Source of the DNA: Clusia tigrina
Lineage: Eukaryota > Arthropoda > Insecta > Diptera > Clusiidae
NCBI GenBank assembly: GCA_920105625.2
Contig: OV050030.1
Span: forward strand, 29,878,516 to 29,942,515
Direction: 5' to 3'
DNA: 64,000 nucleotides
Positions 1 to 13,399 of this stretch are shown here, piece after piece. Position 1 is the first letter of the stretch, and each line of letters starts with the position of its first letter. The position numbers were made by a program, and so were the translations under genes. The notes under the pieces were generated by a model that saw nothing but the letters and a program-made list of their open reading frames with translations, was not told the DNA's origin and searched no databases.

Positions 1-878
1 TGAAAACATTGACGCAGTGAAGAAAATGATTTTGGATAATCGTCGAATCACTATCAGAGAGGTTGCTGATGATGTTGGCCTATCGTTCGGCTCATGCCAA
101 GCAATTTTTACGGATGTTTTAGGCATGAAACGTGCGGCAGCGAAGATTGCTAAATTTTGAGCAAAAACAACGTCGCATGGACATCGCTCAGGAGCTGTTG
201 AACATCGTCAACGACGATCCAGATTTCCTCAAAAAGATCATAACTGGTGACGAATCGTGGGTGTATGGCTATGACATTGAAACCAAAGCCCAATCATCCC
301 AATGGAAACGTCCAGATGAGCCAAGACCGAAAAAAGCACGTCAAGTTCGGTCGAACGTAAAGGTTTTGCTGACAGTTTTCTTTGATTGCAATAGCGTGGT
401 GCATCATGAATTCTTGCCACAAGGTCGTCCGGTCAACAAGGAATACTACCTTGAAGTTATGCGCCGTTTGCGAGAAGCAATTCGTCAGAAACGCCCAGAA
501 TTGTGGAAAAACCAATCATGGATTTTGCACCATGATAACGCACCAGCTCACACATCGATGCTTGTGCGTAATTTTTTGGCCAAAAACAAAACCGTTATCA
601 TGCCTCAACCACCGTATTCACCGGACTTGGCCCCCGCTGACATTTTCCTCTTTCCAAAACTGAAGAAACCGATGAAAGGAAAGCGTTTTGCTACGATTGA
701 GGAGATGAAAGAAAAATCGAAACAGGAGCTGTTGGTGATACCAAAAAAAGCGTTTCAGAAGTGTTTCGAGGATTGGAAAAAACGCTGGCATAAGTGTATT
801 ATATCTGAGGGGAATTACTTTGAAGGGGACAAGATAGTTGTTGATGAATAAATAAATACTTTTTGAGAAAATAACGGT
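1..878 (+). pseudogene. Mariner transposase pseudogene, copy M1 (5' end outside window)
   Basis: Tc1/mariner transposase, the enzyme that cuts and pastes its element at TA sites. Bases 2-160 read the second helix-turn-helix region (ENIDAVKKMILDNRR, then IREVADDVGLSFGSCQAIF). The frame breaks near 148-155 and resumes in the frame of 132-851. The catalytic triad is visible as TGDESWVYGY, HHDNAPAHTS and YSPDLAPAD, with exactly 34 residues between the second and third D (D,D34D). Compared with copy M4, an 11-bp deletion between short ATTG repeats causes the frameshift, so this copy cannot make full transposase. The stop is at 849-851. The 3' terminus does not match the end of copy M3 and runs into a TA microsatellite, so the terminal repeat is lost. 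Family call is firm; subfamily not assigned. Confidence 0.93.
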
Positions 879-880
879 TA

Positions 881-881
881 T

Positions 882-956
<75 letters not shown>
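881..956. repeat. (TA)n microsatellite
   Basis: A nearly pure TA run directly abuts the broken 3' end of mariner copy M1. Mariner inserts at TA, so the run may have expanded from a target site, but this is inference. Confidence 0.95.
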
Positions 957-958
<2 letters not shown>

Positions 959-1200
959 AACCGCACCACTAGAATGATGCAGTGTGGTGGCCACGGCTAG
1001 CTCACCGCAATGGTCGTGGTCCTTAACCCGCCACACTGCATCGGGTGGGGCAACACTACAAAAAAAACTTCAACTCACCATGTTTTCTAACATCCTCCTC
1101 TACGACGACAAGCGAGCCCGCCCCATATTGTCCGCCTTAGCCTAACATTTTTTTACATTAAATTCAACACAATAAACATCCTACTGGTACTTAAATAAAT

Positions 1201-1235
<35 letters not shown>

Positions 1236-1519
1236 GCGTATACTTAATAATACCTATGTATACTCGCGTATACTTAACAAATATATACTTAACAAATATG
1301 TACTTATCTCTAGGGGCGGGCGGCAGCCTCCTTTTCCTCCTATGCTCGAATGGGGTGGGCCGGAACAATAAGTTATCCCTCTTATGGGATGTGCCGGAAA
1401 CACGCGGTTATGGATCTAGTCAGCACACTCAATAATCAAGGTAAACTTTCTAACGCCAAATCTTTAAACTAAACTAACACTTTAAATTGATTCCAAATTT
1501 TAACGTTTATTTTTGACAC
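957..1519. other. Non-coding stretch with an imperfect palindrome
   Basis: No credible gene is seen. It holds an inverted repeat, 976-990 against 1028-1042, matching at 14 of 15 positions, with an inner CCACG/CGTGG pair, and a second short AT run near 1204-1234. The rest is unremarkable AT-rich DNA. Confidence 0.6.
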
Positions 1520-1527
1520 ATGTACAT

Positions 1528-4500
1528 TAGGGTGACAGTTAATTTCGAAAGTCTTATTTTCTTTGGTCTCATACTTTTTTTGGGTTGAGTTTTATAAAAA
1601 AATAATCCCTGTAAAATTTCAGGGCCCTAGGTGGAGGTTTAGGGGTCGCGTCGGCCCCCCAAAGTTACACAAAATGCGTTTTTTTTGTTCTGTTGTGTTG
1701 ACTTTGTAAAAAATTGTTGTTGACTTTGTGTTTACATGACTTTGTGTTGTTCATTTATGTGTTTACAACAACTTATTCATACATCATTTTTATCTAATGC
1801 CAATATTTACTGAAATAAATTTAAAAATGCTCACAATCACCTTTTAAAAAATTTAACATGAAATAAATTAACAACTTTGGTTAGAGTGCATGTTTTTATT
1901 GATTAAGTCTAAAGAACTTGGGTCAATGTTTTTTTATTACAATCTGGAAACCGATTCCGATAATCACTCACAATTTTAATAACAAATTGCTTTTGACGTT
2001 CATTTTTTGTGAACAATTCATTGAACTCCTCCATCAATTTGACCCCCCTTTCTGCACTGTCATTTACAACTTTAAGTTTGTTCATCACTTCAACCACTTT
2101 TTTATACGACTGGTCCTGATGCCATTTTGCAGGATTAAGTTTTAAAAAATTAGTATTTATTTGAAATCTTTCAAATAATGCCTTTGTTGCGACCGAGACG
2201 AACTGCTCAATTCCGCCATTGAATATTTCAGCTATTTCTCTACCATTTACATTAACTCGTTTTGTGTTCTGCTCTAGTTCACAATCGTTTTCCAAAGCTG
2301 CAACCATTTTTTGTTTTGTAGACACTGGTACGTTATTATCAAAAAATGCAAGACCAACCGCCTCAGGACTTAAGTACCACAAATGGTTCTTAAACTTTTT
2401 CAGCGCAACGAGCGATATTTCAGCATCAATATTCTTAAAATTTTCCAGTTTGCGCAAAAATACAAAATCTTGGTATGGCGCTTCAACAGCCAAAGGAGCA
2501 GAAAACCACGCTTCAACATAGACTTCAACAATAAAAATACAAATTCGACGAAGTCCATTTATTTCGAGTGTTGACTTATAGTCTTCCCTGGGTTGTTTTA
2601 CCTTTAAGACAGTATTTACAGCATTAATAATTCGCGCAGCTGATTCGTTCACGTAATTCTTCACAAGGGGATCTAGAAGGCCATACTCAAAGTTGCTTTT
2701 ATTAATTTTAGCCCAAGCATTTTTAAATTTCTCAAATAATTTAACGTTGGGACTTCCGTAGTAGCTTATTTTTTCGTCGAAAACGCATTTAAGAATTATC
2801 TCGTATATATGATGCCGGCATGGTAACCACAAAAGTGGTCTTTGCAAACTGTTTTCTATTAAGGTACAAGTACCATTGAATCGCCCAGTATTGACCGCTG
2901 TTGTGTCAAACACTAGAGCTTTAATGTGATTTTGTAGGCCATATTCATAAATTGCATCGCACACAGCGAATGCCTGTTCTTTTCCGGTACCAGAATTCAA
3001 TGCAGGTATTTGTAGAAGCTGTTCAACTTGCCCGCTCGTTATTATAATAGGCAGCCTATCAACTTTATCATTTCCCGTCAGCGCTGGCAAAAGTTTTCCA
3101 TCCCAATGTAGGCAGATTGTATCCAGCTCATTTAATTTTAGCTTCTTTCTCAATGTTGAAACTCTTTCTTCGCGGATTTGTTCCCTTGCCTGGTGCAAAG
3201 ACGTTCGGTTTAAAACATACTCTTCGATATTGTGGCCCAAAGATTCAGCTACTGCACTTATTATATGAACTGCATATCTGTCACTAATTTTACAGGCGTC
3301 CAATGCGGCCGCAAGTTTTGGAGTTATTATTTTATTCTTTCCTCTAAGGTTTTTGGCTGGAGGTTGACTACAACATGGTTCACATTCTGCACTTGTAAAA
3401 CTATTATCCCCCCCTGATTCAGATGAGAGCAATTCTGCAGTTTCATCTAGGAAAAAGGATTAAGTCTTAAGAAAATAAAAATAAAAAAAAAACAATAAAA
3501 TACAACGAACCAATTAATGCAATTTCATGATTATTTCGTTCCACCTGTTTCATCAAATTTTGTTTACGTTTCTCAATTTGGCGCTCTCTTCGTACTGCCT
3601 CGTAATCAATGCCATACATAAAGCCTGGGCGTCCGGGGTGCCGTTGACTTATCAAGAAAGCTCTATCTTCTTCAATAGACATCATTTGCAATGCATTGGA
3701 ATGTGCCACGTCAAAAAGCTGATCCAACTTTTCTATCCACGCTTTCACTTTGTTGTTATGAAACTCAGACGTCTTTTTACAATCTTTTTGCATACTTTGC
3801 CATTCTTTGTATAATTTCTCAACCTTACTTATGCAGTGTTGTTTATCTCTGGTGGGAATGCGGGCTTTTTCCCAGAATACAAATAGTTCTGTCACAACTA
3901 AATTTGCACTTTCCCGTAAGTTCTTTTTCACTATACGTAAATTAAAAACCAAAACTTTCAACAACTCTAAATTTGATGGAAGTTTATTTCCTGTTAATGA
4001 ATTTGAACAATATCCGATTAAATAAATTCGTTCACGTAAAATTGTAGAAGACATTGTCGACTTTTCACTCTCAAGTATTCACTGCAAATAAATAGAGAAA
4101 AGTAAATGTTATTAATAGGTTTCTTGAACCAACGATATTTTTCGATGGTTTTATATGCCAATTATTATACCGAATAAAGAAAAAAACGCACGGGTTTAAA
4201 ATTGAAGTACAAATTATATTTGCTTTATTTACAACAACAAGAGAGATTTTAACTGAAGCCGAATGCTTGAGAAACGACTTGACAGCGAGATGAAAGCTAG
4301 ATAACAACTGAACTAATATCGAAAATCAAAAGGCAATTATGCTCAAGTAGCTTGTTATGTTAACGTTAAGATCAAAGAGAATGAAAAAAAAGAGTAAGAA
4401 AAGAATGTAAAGGTTAAATAGTAAATGTATAAGAGAACTATGGTTTGTTTAAGAGCAATGATAATGAAAAGAGATTATTGAAGGCTTAGATCACAACAAG

Positions 4501-4841
4501 GTTATTTAAATTTATTTCAGTAAATATTGGCATTAGATAAAAATGATGTATGAATAAGTTGTTGTAAACACATAAATGAACAACACAAAGTCATGTAAAC
4601 ACAAAGTCAACAACAATTTTTTACAAAGTCAACACAACAGAAGTTACAAACAATCAAAGTGAGATTTTACTTAAAAAAACGCATTTTGTGTAACTTTGGG
4701 GGGCCGACGCGACCCCTAAACCTACACCTAGGGCCCTGAAATTTTACAGGGATTATTTTTTTATAAAACTCAACCCAAAAAAAGGATGAGACCAAAGAAA
4801 AGTAAAAAAAAAACTTGCCCATACATTTAATTGTCACCCTA
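1528..4841 (-). mobile_element. DNA transposon with ~300-bp terminal inverted repeats, superfamily unassigned
   Basis: The termini are inverted copies. TAGGGTGACA begins at 1528 and its complement ends at 4841. The similarity continues inward to about 1827 on the left and about 4506 on the right, with small indels. Both ends are flanked by ATGTACAT (1520-1527 and 4842-4849), which fits an 8-bp target duplication, although this word is its own reverse complement and so is weaker proof. The element is 3314 bp and holds one spliced - strand gene. The TAGGG terminus, 8-bp duplication and a CxxH motif in the protein recall hAT-like elements, but such long TIRs are unusual there and the protein lacks obvious hAT hallmarks. 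Bases 4055-4505 are the presumed promoter and leader, with no other gene seen. Confidence 0.85.
1909..4054 (-). CDS. Predicted transposase of the long-TIR element, two exons
   Basis: Exon 1 is 4054-3511 and exon 2 is 3446-1909, joined across a 64-bp GT-AG intron (3510-3447). The junction reads in frame (...EIALI-DETAELLSSES) and gives a 693-aa protein without internal stops. Exon 1 is Lys/Glu-rich and helical. Exon 2 carries LHWDGKLLPAL, then FDTTAVNTG, then WLPCRHHIYE. These look like an RNase H-fold DDE core: two candidate catalytic Asp residues and a C-x2-H motif of the kind shared by hAT, P, Kolobok and related transposases. The final acidic residue cannot be assigned by eye. From memory, similar proteins occur as uncharacterised multicopy ORFs in other invertebrates. 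Lying alone between TIRs, it is most likely the element's transposase, and its open frame suggests recent activity. The family name is left open. Confidence 0.78.
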
Positions 4842-4849
4842 ATGTACAT

Positions 4850-7725
<2,876 letters not shown>

Positions 7726-7728
<3 letters not shown>

Positions 7729-8245
7729 ATATAATAGTGTGTACTCGACATGTAAAATATTTTTTGTGCATAAATGAGGGGTATATTAATTCAGCGTATT
7801 AATTCATGGTGCCGCATTTCCACTTTTCTTTGCGAACACTTTGCGGATATTTTAAAATACGCGTTAACTTGAAGATTTATCTCTAAAATGAGGGATTACA
7901 AAAAGTGGTTGAAATTATAAAAAGAACTGTTTTTCTTCAAAATCCAATGTTTCTGTTTTTATTAAATTGACAAGAAAGGAAAAATTTAGTTTACAAGGCA
8001 ATGAAGTGCCGCATAAGCCAGTAACTGGTTAACTTATAGATAAGTTTTGAACTAGTAAATTAACCACTTGATTTTTTACTATTAAATTTAGTAGTATATT
8101 TTGAAGACTGCCTATAATTTTCACTGCAGGGATATGAAATATTTTTACAACAAACACAATAAATTCACTTACACTATACGTGTGACCAAAAAAAATGGTC
8201 GAAACGGTAAATAAAAATGATGGGAATTGAATGTCTTTTCTTATT
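7726..8245 (+). repeat. Dispersed repeat A, copy 1
   Basis: About 520 bp closely matching 18,291-18,812, beginning ATAATATAATAGTGTGTACT and ending near GAATGTCTTTTCTT. No coding potential is seen. The I-type LINE ends exactly at its left border, so the LINE probably inserted into or beside it. In the other copy it lies inside a larger repeat, upstream of a THAP-domain fragment. Confidence 0.88.
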
Positions 8246-8250
8246 CTTTT

Positions 8251-8636
8251 TTGGCGCAACCTTCCGCATCAAACAAAAACGAAGGGCTGCTTATCAGCCA
8301 GATTAGATATTCGTTCCACTCCATCAAGTTGCCCTGCAACATTTTCATTTTGACCAATATGCTGATGGCCATTTGCCAGCAACACAATTTAGTACAGAAG
8401 AGAGGATGTCGCATATCCTTAATAGAGAGTATTTGGGTCACACTACCAGAAGAAGTTGCGATGTGAACGGGCAAGTTAACCACTAAAGGTAGTCTCAGCA
8501 CTAAGGATAATGAGAGGGGTGAGTCACTTTTTGATTTTATTAGTAGCTACAATCTCACTATATGCAATATATAATATATATTATATATACCTACACCTAC
8601 ACTTTGACATTTCCCAGTTCGCGAGTAACTACGAAT
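8251..8636. other. Unassigned stretch
   Basis: No recognisable gene. Two overlapping open frames of about 80 codons exist on opposite strands, without family features. Sequence beyond the shared part of repeat A differs from the 18.8-kb copy. Confidence 0.35.
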
Positions 8637-9885
8637 GGCAAGAATTGTTAGACCTATCTGGTTAACAGACAACACAACCATGCAAGTGGTGAACTGGGGG
8701 GTGTCCAACAGACGGTCCTTTTCGGACCATAGTTCGATAATCTTCAGTGTGTGTCTGGGACAATAGACCCAAAACCTTTTAGAAACCGTAAAAGAATCAA
8801 ATCGTGAATGTTCTTCAGAGCAGCCACGGCCAAACTTAAAGAAGTTGGGGCGCCTCACATATAACCAACTACAGAATTTGCAAAACAGCTGAATAATGGA
8901 GGTAGTATTTACTACAGCCTATAAGGAAACCTGTCCAATTAGTAGGAGTAAAAAATCCTTTCCACCCTGGTGGAATGAGGAACTTTCAGGAAAGACTCAG
9001 GAAAGAACAAGAAAACTATTCAACCAATTTTTAAGGGTAACAATTGGCAGATATACAAATATAGCCCCAAGAACTACAAAAAATTTATCAGGAGAACCAG
9101 GGTAATGGTGGAAAGAGCTATGACAGTGAATTGAGTAATCGGTTTCAAGCAAGACTCAGGAAGCTGATTTCAAAACAACGTACCAATCCCTCCTTTAAAA
9201 AAAAAAGATGGAACGTGGACGGAAACACCGTCAGAGACACTTGATTTTCTTATAAGTACACATTTTCCAGATTTCTGGGGAAATGCGAGTAACTCTGCTT
9301 CATCTGTAATGGATTATCTAACATCGTCAGTGTGCGAATCCACAGTTACGGAAGAGAAAATCAAATACTAAATTAACAGTTTCTCTCACTATAAATCACC
9401 GGAAATGGATAGTATAGTAAAAACTCTTCAATCCACCACTATAGAGTCGCAGCTGGTCAAGGAGTGCAGAGACGTGTTAACCGAGTTAATTCGACATGCT
9501 GACATTACTCTCATCTGGATTCCCGGCCACAGAAACATTGAGGGAACTGAGAAAGCTGATGAGTTGGCTGGCTCAGGGGCTTCTCTTGACGAATCCTTGT
9601 GGGTTCCAGTCTCGGTCCTCCTGGAGGTCGTAAGGTGAGACGCTTACCTGCATTGTCTCCGGCTGGTAAATAGGAGGTGGAGGTCACTAACATCCAGTAC
9701 GATCTGGCCCGCGACAATGCAATCATACAACGCGGGCAGAACTCGCGAGTTATTTAACAGGGATCGCACTGAAACGGCAAGGTTCACCGCAGTTTACACT
9801 GATAATTGAGAACATAGTCTCAGAATATAATCAGTTCTGTTTTTCCCGTGGCCAATTCCAGGCCATGTGAATCAAGCCACTTCTG
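8637..9885 (+). pseudogene. LOA/R1-like LINE ORF2 remnant with internal deletion
   Basis: Pieces of a non-LTR polyprotein are readable in order through frameshifts. They are an endonuclease tail (VNWGVSNRRSFSDHS, 8680-8740), the linker typical of these elements (FPPWWNEELSGKTQERTRKLF, about 8955-9020 with KSF just before it), an early RT segment (SFSHYKSPEMD, ending about 9411), then directly an RNase H segment (VKECRDVLTEL, IWIPGHRNIEG, EKADELAG) and a C-terminal part to about 9830. The RT palm with its YADD box is missing between SPEMD and the RNase H part, so the copy is internally deleted and dead. The RNase H resembles the LINE copies at 39.6-42.9 kb. Confidence 0.82.
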
Positions 9886-11360
9886 CGTTCTAATCATGAC
9901 CTGTTTCAACATAGGTTATGTTTCTTCCGAGTTGCATGACTTCCGCCGCAATGTCGTGTGCGTAGCCGATTTGATGAGTATCATCTGGCATCTCTATGCA
10001 CAAAATACCGTCGTAGCTTATATTCCAAAGGTCCGGGCCGATGATGGGCCCATGCGCCTCCCCTGACGTGATGATTTTGCTTTGGGTGTCATTTTTGGTC
10101 TCATGTATCAAATTTTGATCTTTCAGGTAGCTCCGGATTATCTTCTTCAGATAAGCTGGTATCTGAATGTGAATTTCGAGTGCATTGATCATAGAAGTAC
10201 CACTCGCCTGGAGTAGTGATTTCCTTGTTTTGTCGGTAACACACTTTCTGTAGTGTCTTCGACGGTGCCAATTGTCGGCACTACTGGCCGGAAACAATAT
10301 TGTCGGGTGGAAAAGTTCCCAGCGTTGTCACTGGCTGTCGCTATTTGCCAGAAATTAGCCCGAATGTTGTGTCCATCATACACAGTGATTTAAATGCTAA
10401 CGGTGATTGAGGATTTCCTTTTCTCTTGCTGATGAGCCCTAGTCGCTCTATTTTCCACTCATAGGGAATATTCCTTCTGTCAAGCATGCATTGTACATAT
10501 TAAGAAGTAATTGGATGTAGCCATTTGATATTATTTTAAAGATTTCTGATGGACTCACTTAGGGTGCTTTATTTTTCTGTAACGTGGTATAGGCTTCAAG
10601 TTCATCCTCCATGAAAGGAGATGTGGTCTCCTCTACGAGCTTCTTCTCCTAGGTCATGTATAGTAAACATAGCGTTTACTATGTTTTCCCAATCATGAGC
10701 TTTTAAATGGGGTACCGGTGCTCTTCCTCCGAGTTTTAGCATTACGACTTTATATCCAAGTCCCCATGGGTCGTTGTTTATGTCGTTCGAAGCTCGTCCC
10801 ATTTCTTCTCCTTGCTAGTGCGAATAGCAGTATTGAGGATCTTATTTTGGTCACTGATTACTATAATGTCTGCTATAATGATTTGTTCCATTAATGCGTC
10901 ACCCGTTCTGTGAAAGTTCCTTAGTAGCATTTTCATTGGTATGACAGTTTGTTGCTAATCCAACCAAGCAACCGGAAACATCGTTTCGTGCTATTTCCAA
11001 TCCAAATTCTGCAGTTGACCAATCCAATCCTGATACGATATTTTTTCAGCAGTATGTTAGCGAGCTCCGATAATATCATAACATATGCTCGCACTTCCTC
11101 TCGGCTGTTTGGTGCTGCCAAAATTACCGATCTATACTGACAGGAAATAGTTATCATTTACGGCTTGATTTACTTTTTCCTTTGCGGTGACTGCATTGAT
11201 ACCTCCTATCCCTATCGTGGCTGTTGCGTTAAGATCTTTCACAACTAATGACACCTGTAGGGCACCTTTCAAGAGGTCACAACAATCCGTTCTTACCTTT
11301 GCAACTACATCTATCTTCAACAGAAGGCCCCTGCTCTTGTTTTTCGGATCCATCGTATCG
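9886..11360 (-). pseudogene. R1/LOA-like LINE remnant (gag to RT), catalytic box altered
   Basis: Read on the - strand with several frameshifts. It shows gag-like segments (11,353-10,950, including RIGLVNCRIWIG and KRCFRLLG, where a zinc-knuckle start is expected), the pre-RT segment DPWGLGYKVVMLKLGG (about 10,760), and RT sequence at 10,170-9,890 (PAYLKKIIRSYLKDQ, GPIIGPDLWNISYDGIL). The RT box reads YAHDIAA where YADDIAA is expected, so a catalytic Asp is replaced by His. Its 3' side meets the + strand LINE remnant at about 9,885, so the two remnants converge. Confidence 0.75.
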
Positions 11361-11379
11361 TGGATTGGGCATTATCTGG

Positions 11380-12000
11380 TCTATTATTGCAGAAGATGCT
11401 TTTCAGGTTCTGCATGTAAGTGGCTATTTGCGACCATGGACGATGATGACCGAAAAGAAATTATGGAGTATTTAGAAATAAATTACTTAAATAACCATAA
11501 CGCTATAAGTACCCTAAATAAACGAATTGCAATTAATACACATTTTAGTGAGATTAAATACAATACAAAAGACAATACTAAAAAACTCAATTGAGGAAGA
11601 CTGAGCGAATTTCACAGAAGCGTTCGACGAAATAAGAACCAGAAATTCTGGACCAATGCTAAAAATTAAGTATTCAGAAAATTATGTTATCCAAATACAA
11701 GTTAATATCGCTTTAGGTAAACACAATTTTGTCCATCCAAGCATTCTAGCATCAGAACAAATTGAAGTATTGAATATTAATTTTTATAAACTAAAATTAA
11801 TTAAAGTAGCCATAATGCAATATAAGAGTTCATCGTTAACAATCGCCATAAAAATTTCTGAAAACTATATAATAACTGATTTAAAAATAATTTTACCTTT
11901 ACCTTATAATAACTATATTACCTTTACCTTATAATAACTATAAGGAAATAGATGGAAATAGTAATTGGGAATGATATGTTAGCATATCAAAAAGAGACAA
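11380..12000 (+). pseudogene. Possible env-like remnant of an insect LTR retroelement
   Basis: Two short open stretches (about 11,436-11,594 and 11,656-11,934), interrupted by stops, read like the membrane-proximal part of errantivirus-type envelope proteins. There is an Asn-rich heptad-like stretch (NNHNAISTLNKRIAIN), then FYKLKLIKVAIMQY, TIAIKISENYI and TDLKIILPLP. No gag, pol or LTR is visible beside it, and no membrane anchor can be identified. Mariner copy M2 sits just downstream. The assignment rests on pattern memory only and is uncertain. Confidence 0.42.
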
Positions 12001-12110
12001 TGTTAAAAGATTTAGGGCAAAGTAAAAAAGTGTCTTTGGAGTAACAAATCCAATGTACATACCGCAATAATTATAAAACATCCACTCTGGAAATTGATCA
12101 TGATTGTATA

Positions 12111-13397
12111 CGAGGGCGGATTGATATTGAAGATACCTAAGTAGGAAAAAAACATTTTTTTTTTCAAAAACCATTTATTTCTCAACATAGTCTCCTTTTG
12201 CTTCGACACACTTAATAATACGATATTCCAACTTTTTTAAACCATCTGAATAATACGACTTCAGGAACCCCTCAAAATACACGTTAGTTTCGGTAATCAC
12301 TTCTTCGTTTGAGATGAATCTTTTTCCTGCGAGCCATTTTTTCAAGTTTGGAAACAGGAAAAAGTCACTAGGAGCTAAATCTGGACTATAAGGTGGATGA
12401 TTAACCAATTCGAAGTGTATTTCACGAAATTTTAGCATCGTATCTAATGCTGTGTGAACCGGTGCGTTGTCTTGAAGAAAGAGCATTTTTTTCTTCTTTA
12501 AATGTGGTCGTTTTTTCTTGATTGCATCAATCAATTGATCCAATAATGCACGATAATACTTTCCTGTGATTGTGGATCCTTTTTCAAGATAATCGATGAG
12601 CAATATTCCGTGTGCATCCCAAAATACAGTGGCCATAACCTTGCCAGCCGATTTCACTGTCATCGCCTTCTTCGGAATTCCACCAGCTTCCACCCATTGT
12701 TTCGATTGATTTTTGGTTTCACGGGTGTAGTGGTGGACCCACGTTTCATCAACAGTTATTATCGACTTATCGACGCCATTATCAGTTATCGACGCCAAAA
12801 ATCAACAGGATAACGCTTTATCATGTCCAAACACCGCTTTGAAGTGGTCTGTCGAACTGGTTTTTGTTCGACACTGAGCAAACGCGGCACCCATCTTGCC
12901 GATAGCTTTTTCATATGCAAATGTTTATGTAAAATGTTGAACACGCGTTCATATGATATGTTTACCATTACAACAATCTCACGCAACTTGACTCGGCGAT
13001 CATTGATAACGATGTCGAGGATTTTCTTGATATTTTCTTCAGTAACCACCTCTTTTGGCCTTCCTGTTGATGGTATTGTTGCAGTGCAATCCAACATTTT
13101 ACCATGTAATCTGACGGAGCAGACTCACCGTAATGTTTATCGAGCTTTTCTTTTGTCTCTTTCGCCGTATTCCCTTTCAAATAATAGTGTTTAATCACTG
13201 CACGAAATTCGCTTTTTTCCATTTTTCAAGAAACACAAAAGTTGCTTACTTCAAACGACTACAGCAAATAAACTAATCGATGAATTTGGGTGAAATTTTA
13301 ACAGCTGACGTTTGACAGATCGCGATTTCTAAAAAAAAAGTGTTTGTGTTTGTGTTGCCATCTAGCGCTAGGTAGCTTCAATATCAATCCGCCCTCG
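12111..13397 (-). mobile_element. Mariner element M2, complete ends, defective transposase
   Basis: A 1287-bp element whose ends are inverted repeats of about 30 bp beginning CGAGGGCGGATTGATATTGA, flanked by TA on both sides (12,109-12,110 and 13,398-13,399). Transposase is on the - strand, 13,222 to 12,178. The N-terminus (MEKSEFRAVIKHYYLKG) is in one frame to about 13,095. After what looks like a loss of roughly 20 codons, the frame of RPKEVVTEENIKKIL follows. After VDFWRR an approximately 19-bp tandem duplication (GGCGTCGATAA repeated) breaks the frame again. The catalytic part (TVDETWVHHYT, LQDNAPVHT, YSPDLAPSD) is otherwise intact and has D,D34D spacing. It belongs to a different mariner lineage from copies M1, M3 and M4. 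Confidence 0.93.
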
Positions 13398-13399
13398 TA

